Of a DNA stretch of 48,834 nt, positions 19,331-27,199 are shown one piece after another (the first letter of the stretch is position 1; each line of letters begins with the position of its first letter). A program made the position numbers and the translations under genes. Origin of the DNA: Rhodospirillum sp. (GTDB lineage Bacteria > Pseudomonadota > Alphaproteobacteria > Rhodospirillales > Rhodospirillaceae); contig JAIOYK010000040.1 of assembly GCA_021741145.1 (NCBI GenBank), positions 1-48,834 on the forward strand. Direction: 5' to 3'. Below the pieces are notes generated by a model. It saw only the letters and a list, made by a program, of their open reading frames with translations. It was not told the DNA's origin and did no database searches.

Positions 19331-21028
19331 CTACCCCTTCACCGGGGCACGCCATTGAAAGGTCCAGGTTTCCGATACCCGCTGGCCTTCAAGGGTCAGG
19401 AACACTCTTATATTGACGGGCCCCTCATCGCGGGACACCAGGTCCAGATAGACCCGGACGCCTCCCGTGGCCGGATTGGACACCAGAACCGGGGGCGCCA
19501 TGTCCGAGGCTCCGGCGGACGCCTCCACCTCCAAACCGCTGGTATCCACCAAACTGTCCAGGGGGCCGCCAACGAATTCGATAACCCATTTGCGGCCCAA
19601 CCGGCCGACCTCCTGGTGCTGGTCCGTGCCGGGTACGCCATAGTGCCCCGCCCGCGAGGCGACCACCCGCGCGAGTGGAACATGAATCTGCTCCAGGCCG
19701 GAGACAAGGTCATAGGAAAAGCGCAAGGCCTGCCCCGCGAGAACCGGCTTGTCCGGGGTCCAGAAGGCGACGATGTTGTCGTTGGTCTCGTCGGGGGTGG
19801 GAATTTCCACCAGTCGCACACTGCCCAGTCCCCAATCACCCTTGGGGACCACCCAAAGGGTTGGCCGCAGGTCGTAGCGGGCTTCCAGATCCTGGTAGGC
19901 CTCCAGGCCCCGGGTCCGCTGTATCAGCCCAAAGCCCCGGGGATCACGGTCCATGAACAGGTTCACTTCCAGCCGATCCGGGTTGTGCAAGGGTCGCCAG
20001 AGCCATTCGTCACCCCCGGTATGCATGGCCAAGCCTTCCGAGTCATGGACTCGGGGGCGGAAGTCGTCGATGCCAACCCGGTCGATGGGGCCGAAATCAA
20101 ACATGCTGGTCAGCGGCGCCACGCCCAATTGGGCGATGTCCTCGCGGATGAACAGATGGCTGTCCACGGAGACCCGGGTGGGATCCCCCGGAAAGACGGT
20201 AAAGGAATAGGCTCCGGTCAGCGAGGGTCCGTCCAGCAGGGCCAGAACGGTCACCCGGTCCGCCCCCGGCACCGGGCGACGGGGCTGCAGAAGCGTGAAG
20301 GAGGGGAACTCCTCGCCCTTGGCCAAGGCCGTGTCCACGGCGATGCCCCGGGCCGAGGCCCCATAGCGGCTCCCCGCGCCCAGGGCGCGGAAATAGCTGG
20401 CCCCCTGGAAGACAATCAGGTCGTCCAGGACCTTGGGGTCGTTCAGGGCCGCGCGGATCCGCAGACCCGCGAATCCAGGCACGTCCGCCAGCACGGAGTC
20501 CGGCAGATCCAGGTCACCGAAATCAAATAACGTGGGATCATAGGACAGGGGTGTGGCCCGGCCTTGATGTTCCTCCAAAATACGCACGGGAGTCCGATTG
20601 AAACCACCCAGGTGGAACAGGTCCAGGGCGAAGTCCCCTTGGTCCGCCCAGGGCGAGCGCGCCTTGATGAAGCGAATGGCGCGATAGCCGTCGTAGTTCA
20701 GCTCCGCGAGCGCCGCGGGCAGATTGCCGCTGCGGCTGGCGAAGGGCTTGCCGGCGAGCGCACGGGCTTCCTCCACCAGTCGGGAGAAGCCGAGGTCGGC
20801 GACGTCCAACTCGGCTGGCGAGGCCGCCTCGACCGGCTCGGGTTCGAGAACCATCCCGGTGGGAGCGGACACCTCGTCGGGCTCGGCCCGGGCCAAGCCA
20901 TTTCCAAGCGCGAGGACGGCCAGGGACGTCGCCGTTCCCCGCAAAAGGGAACGGCGCCCAATCCTGGACAGGGAATGGGACCCGGTGGTCTTGGAACGGT
21001 GGGAAACATGCGTCGACAAACCGGTCAT
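19331..21028 (-). CDS. opgG: Periplasmic glucans biosynthesis protein OpgG/OpgD (MdoG)
   Basis: Periplasmic beta-sandwich protein of the MdoG family that works with OpgH to branch or release glucans. The product (565 residues from the chosen ATG) carries a twin-arginine signal peptide, with GRRSLLRG followed by a hydrophobic core and an ARA cleavage site, which points to Tat export as for OpgD. Family segments such as YRAIRFI, FHLGGFNRTPV, PRGFGLIQRTR and the long C-terminal domain are present. The start is uncertain: GGAGG directly abuts the ATG at 21028, but stands 8 bases before an in-frame TTG at 21019; longer starts are possible. First gene of the opg operon. Confidence 0.93.
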   Translation of the reverse strand: MTGLSTHVSHRSKTTGSHSLSRIGRRSLLRGTATSLAVLALGNGLARAEPDEVSAPTGMVLEPEPVEAASPAELDVADLGFSRLVEEARALAGKPFASRSGNLPAALAELNYDGYRAIRFIKARSPWADQGDFALDLFHLGGFNRTPVRILEEHQGRATPLSYDPTLFDFGDLDLPDSVLADVPGFAGLRIRAALNDPKVLDDLIVFQGASYFRALGAGSRYGASARGIAVDTALAKGEEFPSFTLLQPRRPVPGADRVTVLALLDGPSLTGAYSFTVFPGDPTRVSVDSHLFIREDIAQLGVAPLTSMFDFGPIDRVGIDDFRPRVHDSEGLAMHTGGDEWLWRPLHNPDRLEVNLFMDRDPRGFGLIQRTRGLEAYQDLEARYDLRPTLWVVPKGDWGLGSVRLVEIPTPDETNDNIVAFWTPDKPVLAGQALRFSYDLVSGLEQIHVPLARVVASRAGHYGVPGTDQHQEVGRLGRKWVIEFVGGPLDSLVDTSGLEVEASAGASDMAPPVLVSNPATGGVRVYLDLVSRDEGPVNIRVFLTLEGQRVSETWTFQWRAPVKG

Positions 21029-21271
21029 CCTCCACGCGAAATCACTGCCCTTTCCCAACTCCGTCATACCTGGACGGAAACCGGAAAGGGCTTGCGCCCT
21101 ATACAACATTTCAAGGTGATATCCGTTCCGCCCGCATCCGGAAACAGGTCTTCTCAAGAATGGAGATCGATGCACCGGGATTGCGGCGGAAACAAGATGT
21201 ATTTTTAGGGAGGGCTCCGCGCTAAGCGCGCCCGGGGTTTCGCCAGAATCCCCGGACCAGAGGGCGCCATA

Positions 21272-21844
21272 TTACATTTCCGTTGCGCGCCGCCGATTCC
21301 ATTCGGCGATGGCGGCGTTGGACAGGGGAGTCCCGGTATCGGCGACGGCGTCCCGGTATTCCGGATCGGAAAGGGCGGCATTCGCCGGGCGCATGGCTTC
21401 CATGGCCGTGAGATCCGAAAGCGCGTTCCGCACCGCGGTCGTCTCCGGTGCCTTGAAGGACAGCCGCTTCTCGAAATGGCGAGCCGTGAAGTAGAAGGCG
21501 GCGACGCCAAACAGTGTCCCCGCCAGCCACTCCGGCACCAAGGCATAGGCCCGCATGGCCTGAGAGAAGCCCACCGGGTCAACGGGCGCCCAGGCCATCA
21601 GCCCCACGACTCCCAGGGCCATGGCGGGTCGGGGCAGGCGGTTCAAACCATCGACCAAGCTATCCCACCACGTCCGGTTTGCTCGTGTGGCCGTAAATTC
21701 GGCGGCATAGGCATTCAACACGTTGTCCGTTTCGCCGTGAACATTGGCTTCCAACAGATCCTTATTTTTCCAGAATCGCCCCAGAATGTCATCGATAGCG
21801 CCCAGACCGCCGCCCAGAAGGCTCGTGATCACCTTGCCCCACAT
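21272..21844 (-). CDS. Holin of the 3TM family
   Basis: Probable holin, 190 residues, which would permeabilise the inner membrane and give the muramidase access to peptidoglycan. The N-terminus is amphipathic, followed by DDILGRFWKNKDLLEANV. Two hydrophobic segments lie at about residues 73-90 and 105-125 in the order typical of alphaproteobacterial holins found with GH108 muramidases. Its ATG follows the muramidase stop by one base (TGACATG), so translation is coupled; GGAGT lies 8 bases upstream. It is the last gene of the cassette; 243 bp separate it from opgG. Confidence 0.8.
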   Translation of the reverse strand: MWGKVITSLLGGGLGAIDDILGRFWKNKDLLEANVHGETDNVLNAYAAEFTATRANRTWWDSLVDGLNRLPRPAMALGVVGLMAWAPVDPVGFSQAMRAYALVPEWLAGTLFGVAAFYFTARHFEKRLSFKAPETTAVRNALSDLTAMEAMRPANAALSDPEYRDAVADTGTPLSNAAIAEWNRRRATEM

Positions 21845-21845
21845 G

Positions 21846-22460
21846 TCACGAGACTCCGTTCGGGGCGGTGGGCAACGACAGACGGAAGGACTCCGCCCGC
21901 CGGGTCCAACCTTTCAGGAAGATCGCCTTGGCCGCGTCCCCAGCAACGATCCGGCGATAGAAGGCCAGACGCTCTTCCACCAGGGCGTTGATCAAATATG
22001 CGCCCATGGCCGCTTCGGCGATCACCGCGGCCTTGCGGGTCTTGGGACCAACGCGACCATCCTCCTCCAGCGGTGGAAAATCCAACCCGCCTCCCGCCCG
22101 GGCGAGATTTAGCACCCGTTGCAGGCCCATGACGGCGCGAGGCGGGCCACTGTTCACCGCCCAGTCAAAGAGAATCGGCCAAAGGGGTGCGGGCAGACGG
22201 TCGAGGCCCGGCGCCAGGAGAAAGTCCTGGCGGTAGAGGGCCGCGGCCTTGTCCCGGTTGACCAGCCGAATGTCGTCGGCGTCCGTATCTCCATCCCCGT
22301 CCAGATCCAGGCCGATACCCTGGGCGTAGCGCAAGCTGATCCCGTGGTTGGTGGCCCCTCCCGGATCGGCCGGATGGTCCCCGTATCCGCCTTCCCTGGC
22401 AAGAATGCCTTCGATGATTTCATCAACCGTGATAGGAGCCAAATTATTACGATACGTCAT
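21846..22460 (-). CDS. Holin-associated N-acetylmuramidase (GH108 endolysin) with EF-hand-like loop
   Basis: Peptidoglycan hydrolase of about 204 residues. The N-terminal GH108 motif reads REGGYGDHPADPGGATNHGI, with E23 as the expected catalytic Glu. Immediately after it lies a 12-residue loop of EF-hand/dockerin type (residues 52-63, D at positions 1, 3, 5, 7, 9 and 12), which would bind calcium. The C-terminal part resembles the peptidoglycan-binding domain of this family (EDGRVGPKT). No signal peptide is seen, so export would depend on the holin. AAGGAGG lies 6 bases before the ATG at 22460 and 3 before the ATG at 22463; either overlaps the stop of the preceding small gene. Confidence 0.9.
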   Translation of the reverse strand: MTYRNNLAPITVDEIIEGILAREGGYGDHPADPGGATNHGISLRYAQGIGLDLDGDGDTDADDIRLVNRDKAAALYRQDFLLAPGLDRLPAPLWPILFDWAVNSGPPRAVMGLQRVLNLARAGGGLDFPPLEEDGRVGPKTRKAAVIAEAAMGAYLINALVEERLAFYRRIVAGDAAKAIFLKGWTRRAESFRLSLPTAPNGVS

Positions 22461-22744
22461 CATACACCTCCTTGAAATGGTCTAAGCGAGGTCCGCGCGG
22501 CGACAGGGGACTTTCCACGCAAGCCTTGAAGCGCCTTGGCGGCCTCCGCCAGAAGGCTTTCCAAGGCGGTTAGGGATGGACCGTCATCCAGGGGCGACAA
22601 GCGTTCAGCCCCGTCCAACGCGTCATGGAGAGAGTCGAGTAACCGTCCATGATGGACCCAGGCATGACATTCCTCCGACATCCCATCCCCAGTGTCCGAT
22701 GGGGTGCTCCCGCCATGCGAAACCGACATACGATCCTTTGCCAT
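22460..22744 (-). CDS. Small protein opening the lysis cassette
   Basis: Not recognised. The 94-residue, acidic, soluble product has a predicted helical C-terminal half (LTALESLLAEAAKALQGL). GGGGGAA lies just before the ATG. Its stop overlaps the start of the muramidase gene (ATGATGA region), indicating translational coupling. As first gene of a lysis operon it could be a regulator or antiholin-like factor, but nothing in the sequence proves this. No transmembrane segment or signal peptide is visible. Confidence 0.65.
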   Translation of the reverse strand: MAKDRMSVSHGGSTPSDTGDGMSEECHAWVHHGRLLDSLHDALDGAERLSPLDDGPSLTALESLLAEAAKALQGLRGKSPVAARTSLRPFQGGV

Positions 22745-22795
22745 ATTTCCCCCAAATCATTAAATCATGAAAGAGGACACAATTAAACTCATACA

Positions 22796-22844
22796 ATGCC
22801 GTTTCAGCATTTTTCTAGGTAACCGATCTATTAAAACGTGTCAA
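22796..22844 (-). promoter_or_regulatory. Candidate lysis-cassette promoter with operator dyad
   Basis: On the minus strand TTGACA (22839-22844) is followed after 17 bp by TACCTA (22816-22821), within an AT-rich gap (22745-22956) that contrasts with the high-GC surroundings. The dyad ATGCnGnnnCnGCAT at 22796-22810 would cover the start of transcription and is a candidate operator for the divergent repressor. The -10 is a poor match, so this is tentative. Confidence 0.4.
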
Positions 22845-22956
22845 GAATAATTAACTCAACCATTACAGAAAAATCCGTCCGACGCTCCATGGCGTATCAT
22901 CCAAAGCTTTCATAAATGAGTTGCCCCGAATGACAGACTGGCATATATTGCCGTTC

Positions 22957-23547
22957 ATGATTGAAATCGGAAAACGCATCGCGGCGGCGCGCAAGGATCA
23001 AGGGTTGTCCCAGTACGCCCTGGCTAAGCTGTTGGGTGTCAATCAGTCCACCATCGCCTACTACGAACGGGGCCGAAACACGCCAAAACCCTGGATCGTC
23101 GAGGATTTGGCGCGGATCCTTCACGTCTCCGCCCCCTTTCTTCTCTACGGCAGGGAACAATCGGATCCCCCCGTTCCGGTGGTTGGCAAGGTTGCCGCTG
23201 GCGGACATGTCACCCTCAATCCCGATGATCCCATCGGCTATACGGACCTGCCGCCCGGCGCGTCGAGTCGAACGGAAGCCCTGATGGTCGACGGCGATTC
23301 CATGTGGCCCGTCTACCGGGCCGGTGATTTGGTCTTCTTCAGCGAGGAGGACCTATCCCGCTCGCCGGAGGAACTCCACGGACGGGAATGCGTGGTGCGC
23401 ACCACCGATGGAGCTCTGATGATCAAGCTGGTCAAGCGCGGGCGGAACAAAAGTCTGTTCACCCTCGCCTCCTACAACGCCCCGGATATCGAGGACGTGA
23501 CCCTGGACATGGCCGCGCCCATCCGTTGGGTTAAGCGCGGCGGCTGA
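22957..23547 (+). CDS. XRE-type transcriptional repressor with S24 (LexA-like) autocleavage domain
   Basis: Phage CI/C2-type repressor of 196 residues. A helix-turn-helix (about residues 5-60, with GLSQYALAKLLGVNQSTIAY) is followed by an S24 peptidase domain. The expected cleavage site is A81-G82 in KVAAGGHV; nucleophile S115 sits in GDSMWP and the general base K157 in ALMIKLVKRG. All catalytic elements are present, so DNA-damage-induced (RecA-stimulated) self-cleavage is plausible. The start at ATG 22957 fits the family N-terminus; an ATG at 22930 and a TTG at 22921 are open alternatives. It is divergent from the lysis cassette, which it probably controls. Confidence 0.9.
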   Translation: MIEIGKRIAAARKDQGLSQYALAKLLGVNQSTIAYYERGRNTPKPWIVEDLARILHVSAPFLLYGREQSDPPVPVVGKVAAGGHVTLNPDDPIGYTDLPPGASSRTEALMVDGDSMWPVYRAGDLVFFSEEDLSRSPEELHGRECVVRTTDGALMIKLVKRGRNKSLFTLASYNAPDIEDVTLDMAAPIRWVKRGG

Positions 23548-23617
23548 CCCCCGCCCCCGGACGCTCGCCCTTAACCTTCCACCCCAATTTCTCCCATTGG
23601 GAGTCTTTGAAACATAA

Positions 23618-23634
23618 AATGACTTTTCGTCATT
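23618..23634. promoter_or_regulatory. Inverted repeat, candidate repressor operator
   Basis: AATGAC and GTCATT form a perfect 6-bp dyad with a 5-bp spacer between the repressor gene and the HTH_39 gene. The right arm runs into TTGACA (23633-23638), and TATAAT lies at 23647-23652. The two boxes are only 8 bp apart and so cannot form one standard promoter. Binding by the S24 repressor is a guess. Confidence 0.35.
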
Positions 23635-23716
23635 GACAGGGTCTTCTATAATGCTGTTTTGTCATCGTCGTTGCATTCATACTTTGTTTTCCCGACGAAT
23701 GATCACGGAGGATCCC

Positions 23717-24013
23717 ATGTCCCATTCCCTCGACGCCTCTTCCGCCACCCTTGACCAAGGAGGCCAGCGGCCGCCCGCTTACCAGGACGTTTCGGGCCTG
23801 GAAGCCTCTCAAATCGATGATATCCTGGACCACTTTCTGGACGGTGACAGCCTGACCCAGGATGAAGCGCTGGAGCGCTATGGATGCGCCCGCTTGGCCG
23901 CCCGTGTCTGGGACCTGCGCCAACTGGGCCACCCCATCCAGAAGCGCATGGTGCGCGATGACCTGGGCCGTCTGGTCGCGGAGTACGTCCTCTCCCCCAC
24001 GCCGGGCAGGTGA
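23717..24013 (+). CDS. Helix-turn-helix (HTH_39) protein of phage type
   Basis: A 98-residue protein. Residues about 38-85 match the HTH_39 pattern of phage-encoded helix-turn-helix proteins: ILDHFLDGDSLTQDEALERY followed by GCARLAARVWDLRQLGHPI. The N-terminal third is disordered and polar. GGAGG lies 5 bases before the ATG at 23717; the frame is open upstream but without a ribosome site. It lies 169 bp downstream of the repressor gene on the same strand and probably belongs to the same phage-derived locus. Its target is unknown. Confidence 0.82.
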   Translation: MSHSLDASSATLDQGGQRPPAYQDVSGLEASQIDDILDHFLDGDSLTQDEALERYGCARLAARVWDLRQLGHPIQKRMVRDDLGRLVAEYVLSPTPGR

Positions 24014-24030
24014 GCCCGGGGCCGCTCCCC

Positions 24031-24813
24031 CTACACCGCCTCCCGCTCGGGAAATTGGGCGGGGGTCAGGGGGTGCTGCCCTTTCTCCACCAGAGCCCGG
24101 GAGAAGTGGTCCAGCACCGGCATCAGGGCGGCGGAGTCCCCAGTCTTCGCCACCATCCCATGGAGCAGGGGGCAGGCCTCTCCGCCAAACAGGCCTTTCA
24201 GGGGGGCGGCCCCCTCGACCCGGATGGCCAACCGACCATCCAGCTCCGGGCCCAGCAGCGAGGCCACGAGCAGCGGCGAGAGGATCATCTCGCCGGGGTG
24301 GCCATGTTTGCTCAGGCGGAATCCACTGTCCACGTCCGGCCCCAGGTATTCCTTAAACGGCGCCGCGTCGCCCCCGCCGCCCATGGTGATCTCGGGCACT
24401 TCGATTTCCACATTGTCCCGCCCCAGGGGGGCCAGCCAAACACAGCCCCGCAGACCAAGCCCCCACCCCGACCCCAATCGGCCATGGAAGTCCGAGGTCA
24501 GATTGCCGAAAGCCTCCACCAGCATCAGGGTCTCCAGGCGCGAGGTGGGTTCACCAATGAAAACCACCTCGTCTCCGGCCACCCGCCAGACAGCCACCTC
24601 GGGAATCCGGTCCGCTTCGAAAAAGGCTTGGGCGAGTTTGCCCATGAAGACCAGGGGCAGATCCCGGAATAGGCCGTAGAAAGGCGGTAACCACGCTTCC
24701 ACCCCGCCCTGGGCGCGTCCAACACGCTCACTTTTGTAGGCGGTGGCACCCACGATATCGGCGGACATCATGAGAATGGCTCGGGGCCCGGGCGCGTTTA
24801 ACCGGTTGGACAT
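24031..24813 (-). CDS. Predicted palm-fold nucleotide cyclase-like protein
   Basis: Unusual 260-residue soluble protein. The N-terminal segment ILMMSADIVGATAYKS (D19) and the later WRVAGDEVVFIGE (D81) have the spacing and surroundings of the two metal-binding Asp residues of class III nucleotide cyclases and the related GGDEF/Cas10 palm fold. The remaining 150 residues show no known domain. No membrane or receptor domain is present. Both presumed metal ligands are kept, so catalysis is possible. The gene stands alone, convergent to the HTH_39 gene with only 17 bp between stops. Assignment to cyclases is from motif reading only. Confidence 0.55.
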   Translation of the reverse strand: MSNRLNAPGPRAILMMSADIVGATAYKSERVGRAQGGVEAWLPPFYGLFRDLPLVFMGKLAQAFFEADRIPEVAVWRVAGDEVVFIGEPTSRLETLMLVEAFGNLTSDFHGRLGSGWGLGLRGCVWLAPLGRDNVEIEVPEITMGGGGDAAPFKEYLGPDVDSGFRLSKHGHPGEMILSPLLVASLLGPELDGRLAIRVEGAAPLKGLFGGEACPLLHGMVAKTGDSAALMPVLDHFSRALVEKGQHPLTPAQFPEREAV

Positions 24814-25002
24814 CCTGATTCCATATCCATTTTAGGACCAGCCCCCTTGGTTTTTGGGGGTCCGATGGAGTATAGCAGCGCACAAAGACGATGGGGACAG
24901 CCTTCGACCCGTCCCCTCACCCCAAAATGGATCATCTCACCAGCGGGCGGCTCTCTCGTCCGTTATTCGGAAAAAGCCGAACCGGAAAGGAGCCTGACGG
25001 CC

Positions 25003-25209
25003 ATGAAAATCGAGGAAATCCGCAGCGTTGAATCCTATATGCGGCGCACCTTCAACAACGACGACATCACCATCGCGGCCCCCCCCCGGAGCGGTGGCTC
25101 CTGCGAGGTGTCCGTCTCCGGGGAGTTCATCGGAACCCTGAACCGCGACGAGGACGAGGGCGAGGTGTCCTACGCCTTCAACATGGTCATACTCGACCTC
25201 GACCTCTGA
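25003..25209 (+). CDS. DUF3126 family protein
   Basis: A 68-residue acidic protein of the DUF3126 family, widespread in Alphaproteobacteria and of unknown function. Characteristic segments are the N-terminal [16 protein letters not shown], the central GEFIGTL and the acidic C-terminus [16 protein letters not shown] lies 10 bases before the ATG at 25003, so the longer upstream frame is not used. It precedes the YchJ-family gene by 34 bp on the same strand and may be co-transcribed with it. Confidence 0.88.
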   Translation: MKIEEIRSVESYMRRTFNNDDITIAAPPRSGGSCEVSVSGEFIGTLNRDEDEGEVSYAFNMVILDLDL

Positions 25210-25243
25210 GCCCCCCGACCCACCCCGTGACGGAGACCACGCC

Positions 25244-25747
25244 TTGGCGTCCAATGCGAACAGTTGCCCCTGCGGCACCGGCAAGGACTATGCCGCCTGC
25301 TGCGGCCCCTACCATGACGGTCAATCCCTACCCCCGACCGCGGAAGCAACCATGCGGTCGCGCTACACCGCTTTTTCCATGGGCAAGGCCGATTACATCA
25401 AGGCGACCCTGGCCCCCGGCTTCGACGAGGACTTCAACGACGAGGATTTCGCCGAATCCGCCAAACAGACCCAATGGCAGGCACTCGAAATCCGCGACCT
25501 GATCCAGGGTGGCCCGGACGATACGGAAGGGTGGGTGGAATTCGTCGCCCGCTTCCGCCTCCATGGGCGGCCAATGGTCCACCACGAGAAATCCCGCTTC
25601 GTCCGCGGCGGCGAGACCAACCGATGGCTCTGCGCCGACTCGGAAATGAACCCCAAGGCCCCACAGCGGGTTGTCGCCAAGGTCGGTCGCAACGACCCCT
25701 GCCCCTGCGGATCGGGCAAGAAGTACAAAAAGTGCTGCGGCGCTTGA
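25244..25747 (+). CDS. YchJ family protein with two SEC-C zinc motifs
   Basis: UPF0225/YchJ-type protein of 167 residues. A SEC-C motif stands at each end: [13 protein letters not shown] near the N-terminus and [13 protein letters not shown] at the C-terminus, each able to bind one zinc. The central domain (about residues 30-140) has the NTF2-like YchJ core with [19 protein letters not shown]. The start codon is TTG (25244) with GGAG 8 bases upstream; no ATG would keep the first SEC-C motif. Function is unknown; SEC-C motifs in SecA contact SecB and ribosomes. Confidence 0.9.
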   Translation: MASNANSCPCGTGKDYAACCGPYHDGQSLPPTAEATMRSRYTAFSMGKADYIKATLAPGFDEDFNDEDFAESAKQTQWQALEIRDLIQGGPDDTEGWVEFVARFRLHGRPMVHHEKSRFVRGGETNRWLCADSEMNPKAPQRVVAKVGRNDPCPCGSGKKYKKCCGA

Positions 25748-25800
25748 CGGCATGAATGGGAAACCGGACTGTTGCCCTTCCCCGTGCAAAGGAGAGGCCC

Positions 25801-26634
25801 ATGTCCGGTTCCCCAATCCCCCCCCTCGACCCGGCTCTCCAGGCCGAGCTGGCGCATGCCGCCAAACTGCGCGGCGTGGATCCCCAAGAGGTCATCACCC
25901 GGGCCCTCCGCGCCTGGCTCCGCCCCGACGGCCTCTGTGAAAGCGTCTTCCAGAACGCGCCGCTCACCGGATTGATGGAGGGCATCTACCGGGCCAACAC
26001 GACCCTCGCGGACCTGCGCCGCCACGGTGATTTCGGCCTGGGCACCTTCAACGACCTCGATGGGGAGATGGTGCTGCTCGACGGCGAGTTCTTCCAGCTC
26101 CGGGCCGACGGAAAGGCCTATAGGCCACCAGCGGAGACCCACACCCCCTTCGCCACGGTCACCCAGTTCACCCCCTTCGTCCGGGAGACCATCCCCGGCC
26201 CCTTGGACCACGCCGGTTTGATGGGAGTCCTGGCCCGCCTGCTGCCCTCGGAAAACAGTCTTTACGCCATTCGGGTGGATGGGGATTTCGACCATGTGCG
26301 GGTCCGTTCCGTCCCACCCCAGCCCGAAGGCCGCCCCCTGGTGGAAGTCGCCCGGGAGCAACCGGTCTTCGACAAGGAACAGATCAAGGGCACGCTCGCG
26401 GGCTTCTGGTATCCCCATTTCCTGGAGGGCGTGAACGTCCCCGGGTATCACCTCCACTTCCTGGCCGATGACCGAGAATGGGGCGGCCATCTGCTGGCCT
26501 GTGGCGCCCGGGAGGTCACCATCGCCATCCAGCATGTGCCCCGGCTGACCATGGAACTGCCCGTCACTCTCGAGTTCATGACCGGCACGTTTCGAAGCGA
26601 CCTGGGCGCGGAAATCGCCGAAGCGGAGAAGTAG
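25801..26634 (+). CDS. budA: Alpha-acetolactate decarboxylase with RHH-like N-terminal extension
   Basis: Enzyme that decarboxylates alpha-acetolactate to acetoin, 277 residues. The catalytic domain begins near residue 47; GLGTFNDLDGEM (79-90) and the zinc ligands H217, H219 and H230 in YHLHF and GGHLLAC are present. Residues 8-42 are an extra segment with a ribbon-helix-helix look (LAHAAKLRGVDPQEVITRAL), as in Arc/CopG-like DNA-binding proteins or their degenerate forms. AAAGGAGAG lies just before the ATG at 25801. No acetolactate synthase or butanediol dehydrogenase gene is beside it, so it may salvage excess acetolactate. Confidence 0.92.
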   Translation: MSGSPIPPLDPALQAELAHAAKLRGVDPQEVITRALRAWLRPDGLCESVFQNAPLTGLMEGIYRANTTLADLRRHGDFGLGTFNDLDGEMVLLDGEFFQLRADGKAYRPPAETHTPFATVTQFTPFVRETIPGPLDHAGLMGVLARLLPSENSLYAIRVDGDFDHVRVRSVPPQPEGRPLVEVAREQPVFDKEQIKGTLAGFWYPHFLEGVNVPGYHLHFLADDREWGGHLLACGAREVTIAIQHVPRLTMELPVTLEFMTGTFRSDLGAEIAEAEK

Positions 26635-27199
26635 ACCAATTGGTCCTTCGGGCCAGGTGGGGCCAGCCCCGCGTCCCGTTGGGAGGACAGACGTCCTTCC
26701 CAAACCCGCCAGGGGTCGGCACGGCTTGGAGAAGGACTTCGCGCCTCGCGTTCACATGGGTCGGTCGGAAGGCTACACGGATTTTAACCTCGCCAACCCA
26801 AACATTTAGCAACTTATTGACCGCGACGATTACACGTTTTTCACTTCCCTTTGGTGTTCTTACCGTCATCATTCCCGTGAAAGCGGGGATCCAGGGTGGG
26901 GAGAGGCGACCGCGGCGGTCGACGCGACAGGAACGCATTTCACCAATGATACAGAGTGGTCCTTGAAAAAGGACCAGTCGATCCGATCAGCCAGCTTCAG
27001 CGGGTCGCTAGCTTTTGCGCACCATTCGTCAGTGGCCGCGGCAAAAAAGCTCCCGTGTACCAGTCATCAGGCACCCAAAAGACACATTTACAGCCCCACC
27101 CGCATATTCTTCACGGACGGGGACCGCCATCAACACCTTATCCCTGGAGGCCCCGCCCCACCGAGACGGCCTCGCCAAATTCAGATCCCGACATCAACC
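26635..27199. other. Non-coding region between convergent budA and sufA
   Basis: 565 bases without a credible gene. A GACCAATTGGTC palindrome lies just after the budA stop, which could act in termination. A dispersed repeat occupies 26864-26952. The rest shows lower GC than the neighbouring genes and only short, unsupported open frames. Confidence 0.6.
26864..26952 (+). repeat. Dispersed repeat, copy 1 (REP-like head with conserved tail)
   Basis: It starts with CGTCATcattCCCGTGAAAG, a hairpin-forming CCCG/CGGG head, and ends with GGTCGACGCGACAGG plus ACGCATTTCACCAATGA. The same order and sequence recur at 48627-48710, including GGTCGACGCG, CAGG.ACGC and TTTCACCAATGA. Confidence 0.8.

Noticed and set aside
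23633-23652. TTGACA and TATAAT as one sigma70 promoter
   Set aside because: Only 8 bp separate the two boxes; a standard promoter needs about 17. Either may belong to a different, weaker promoter.
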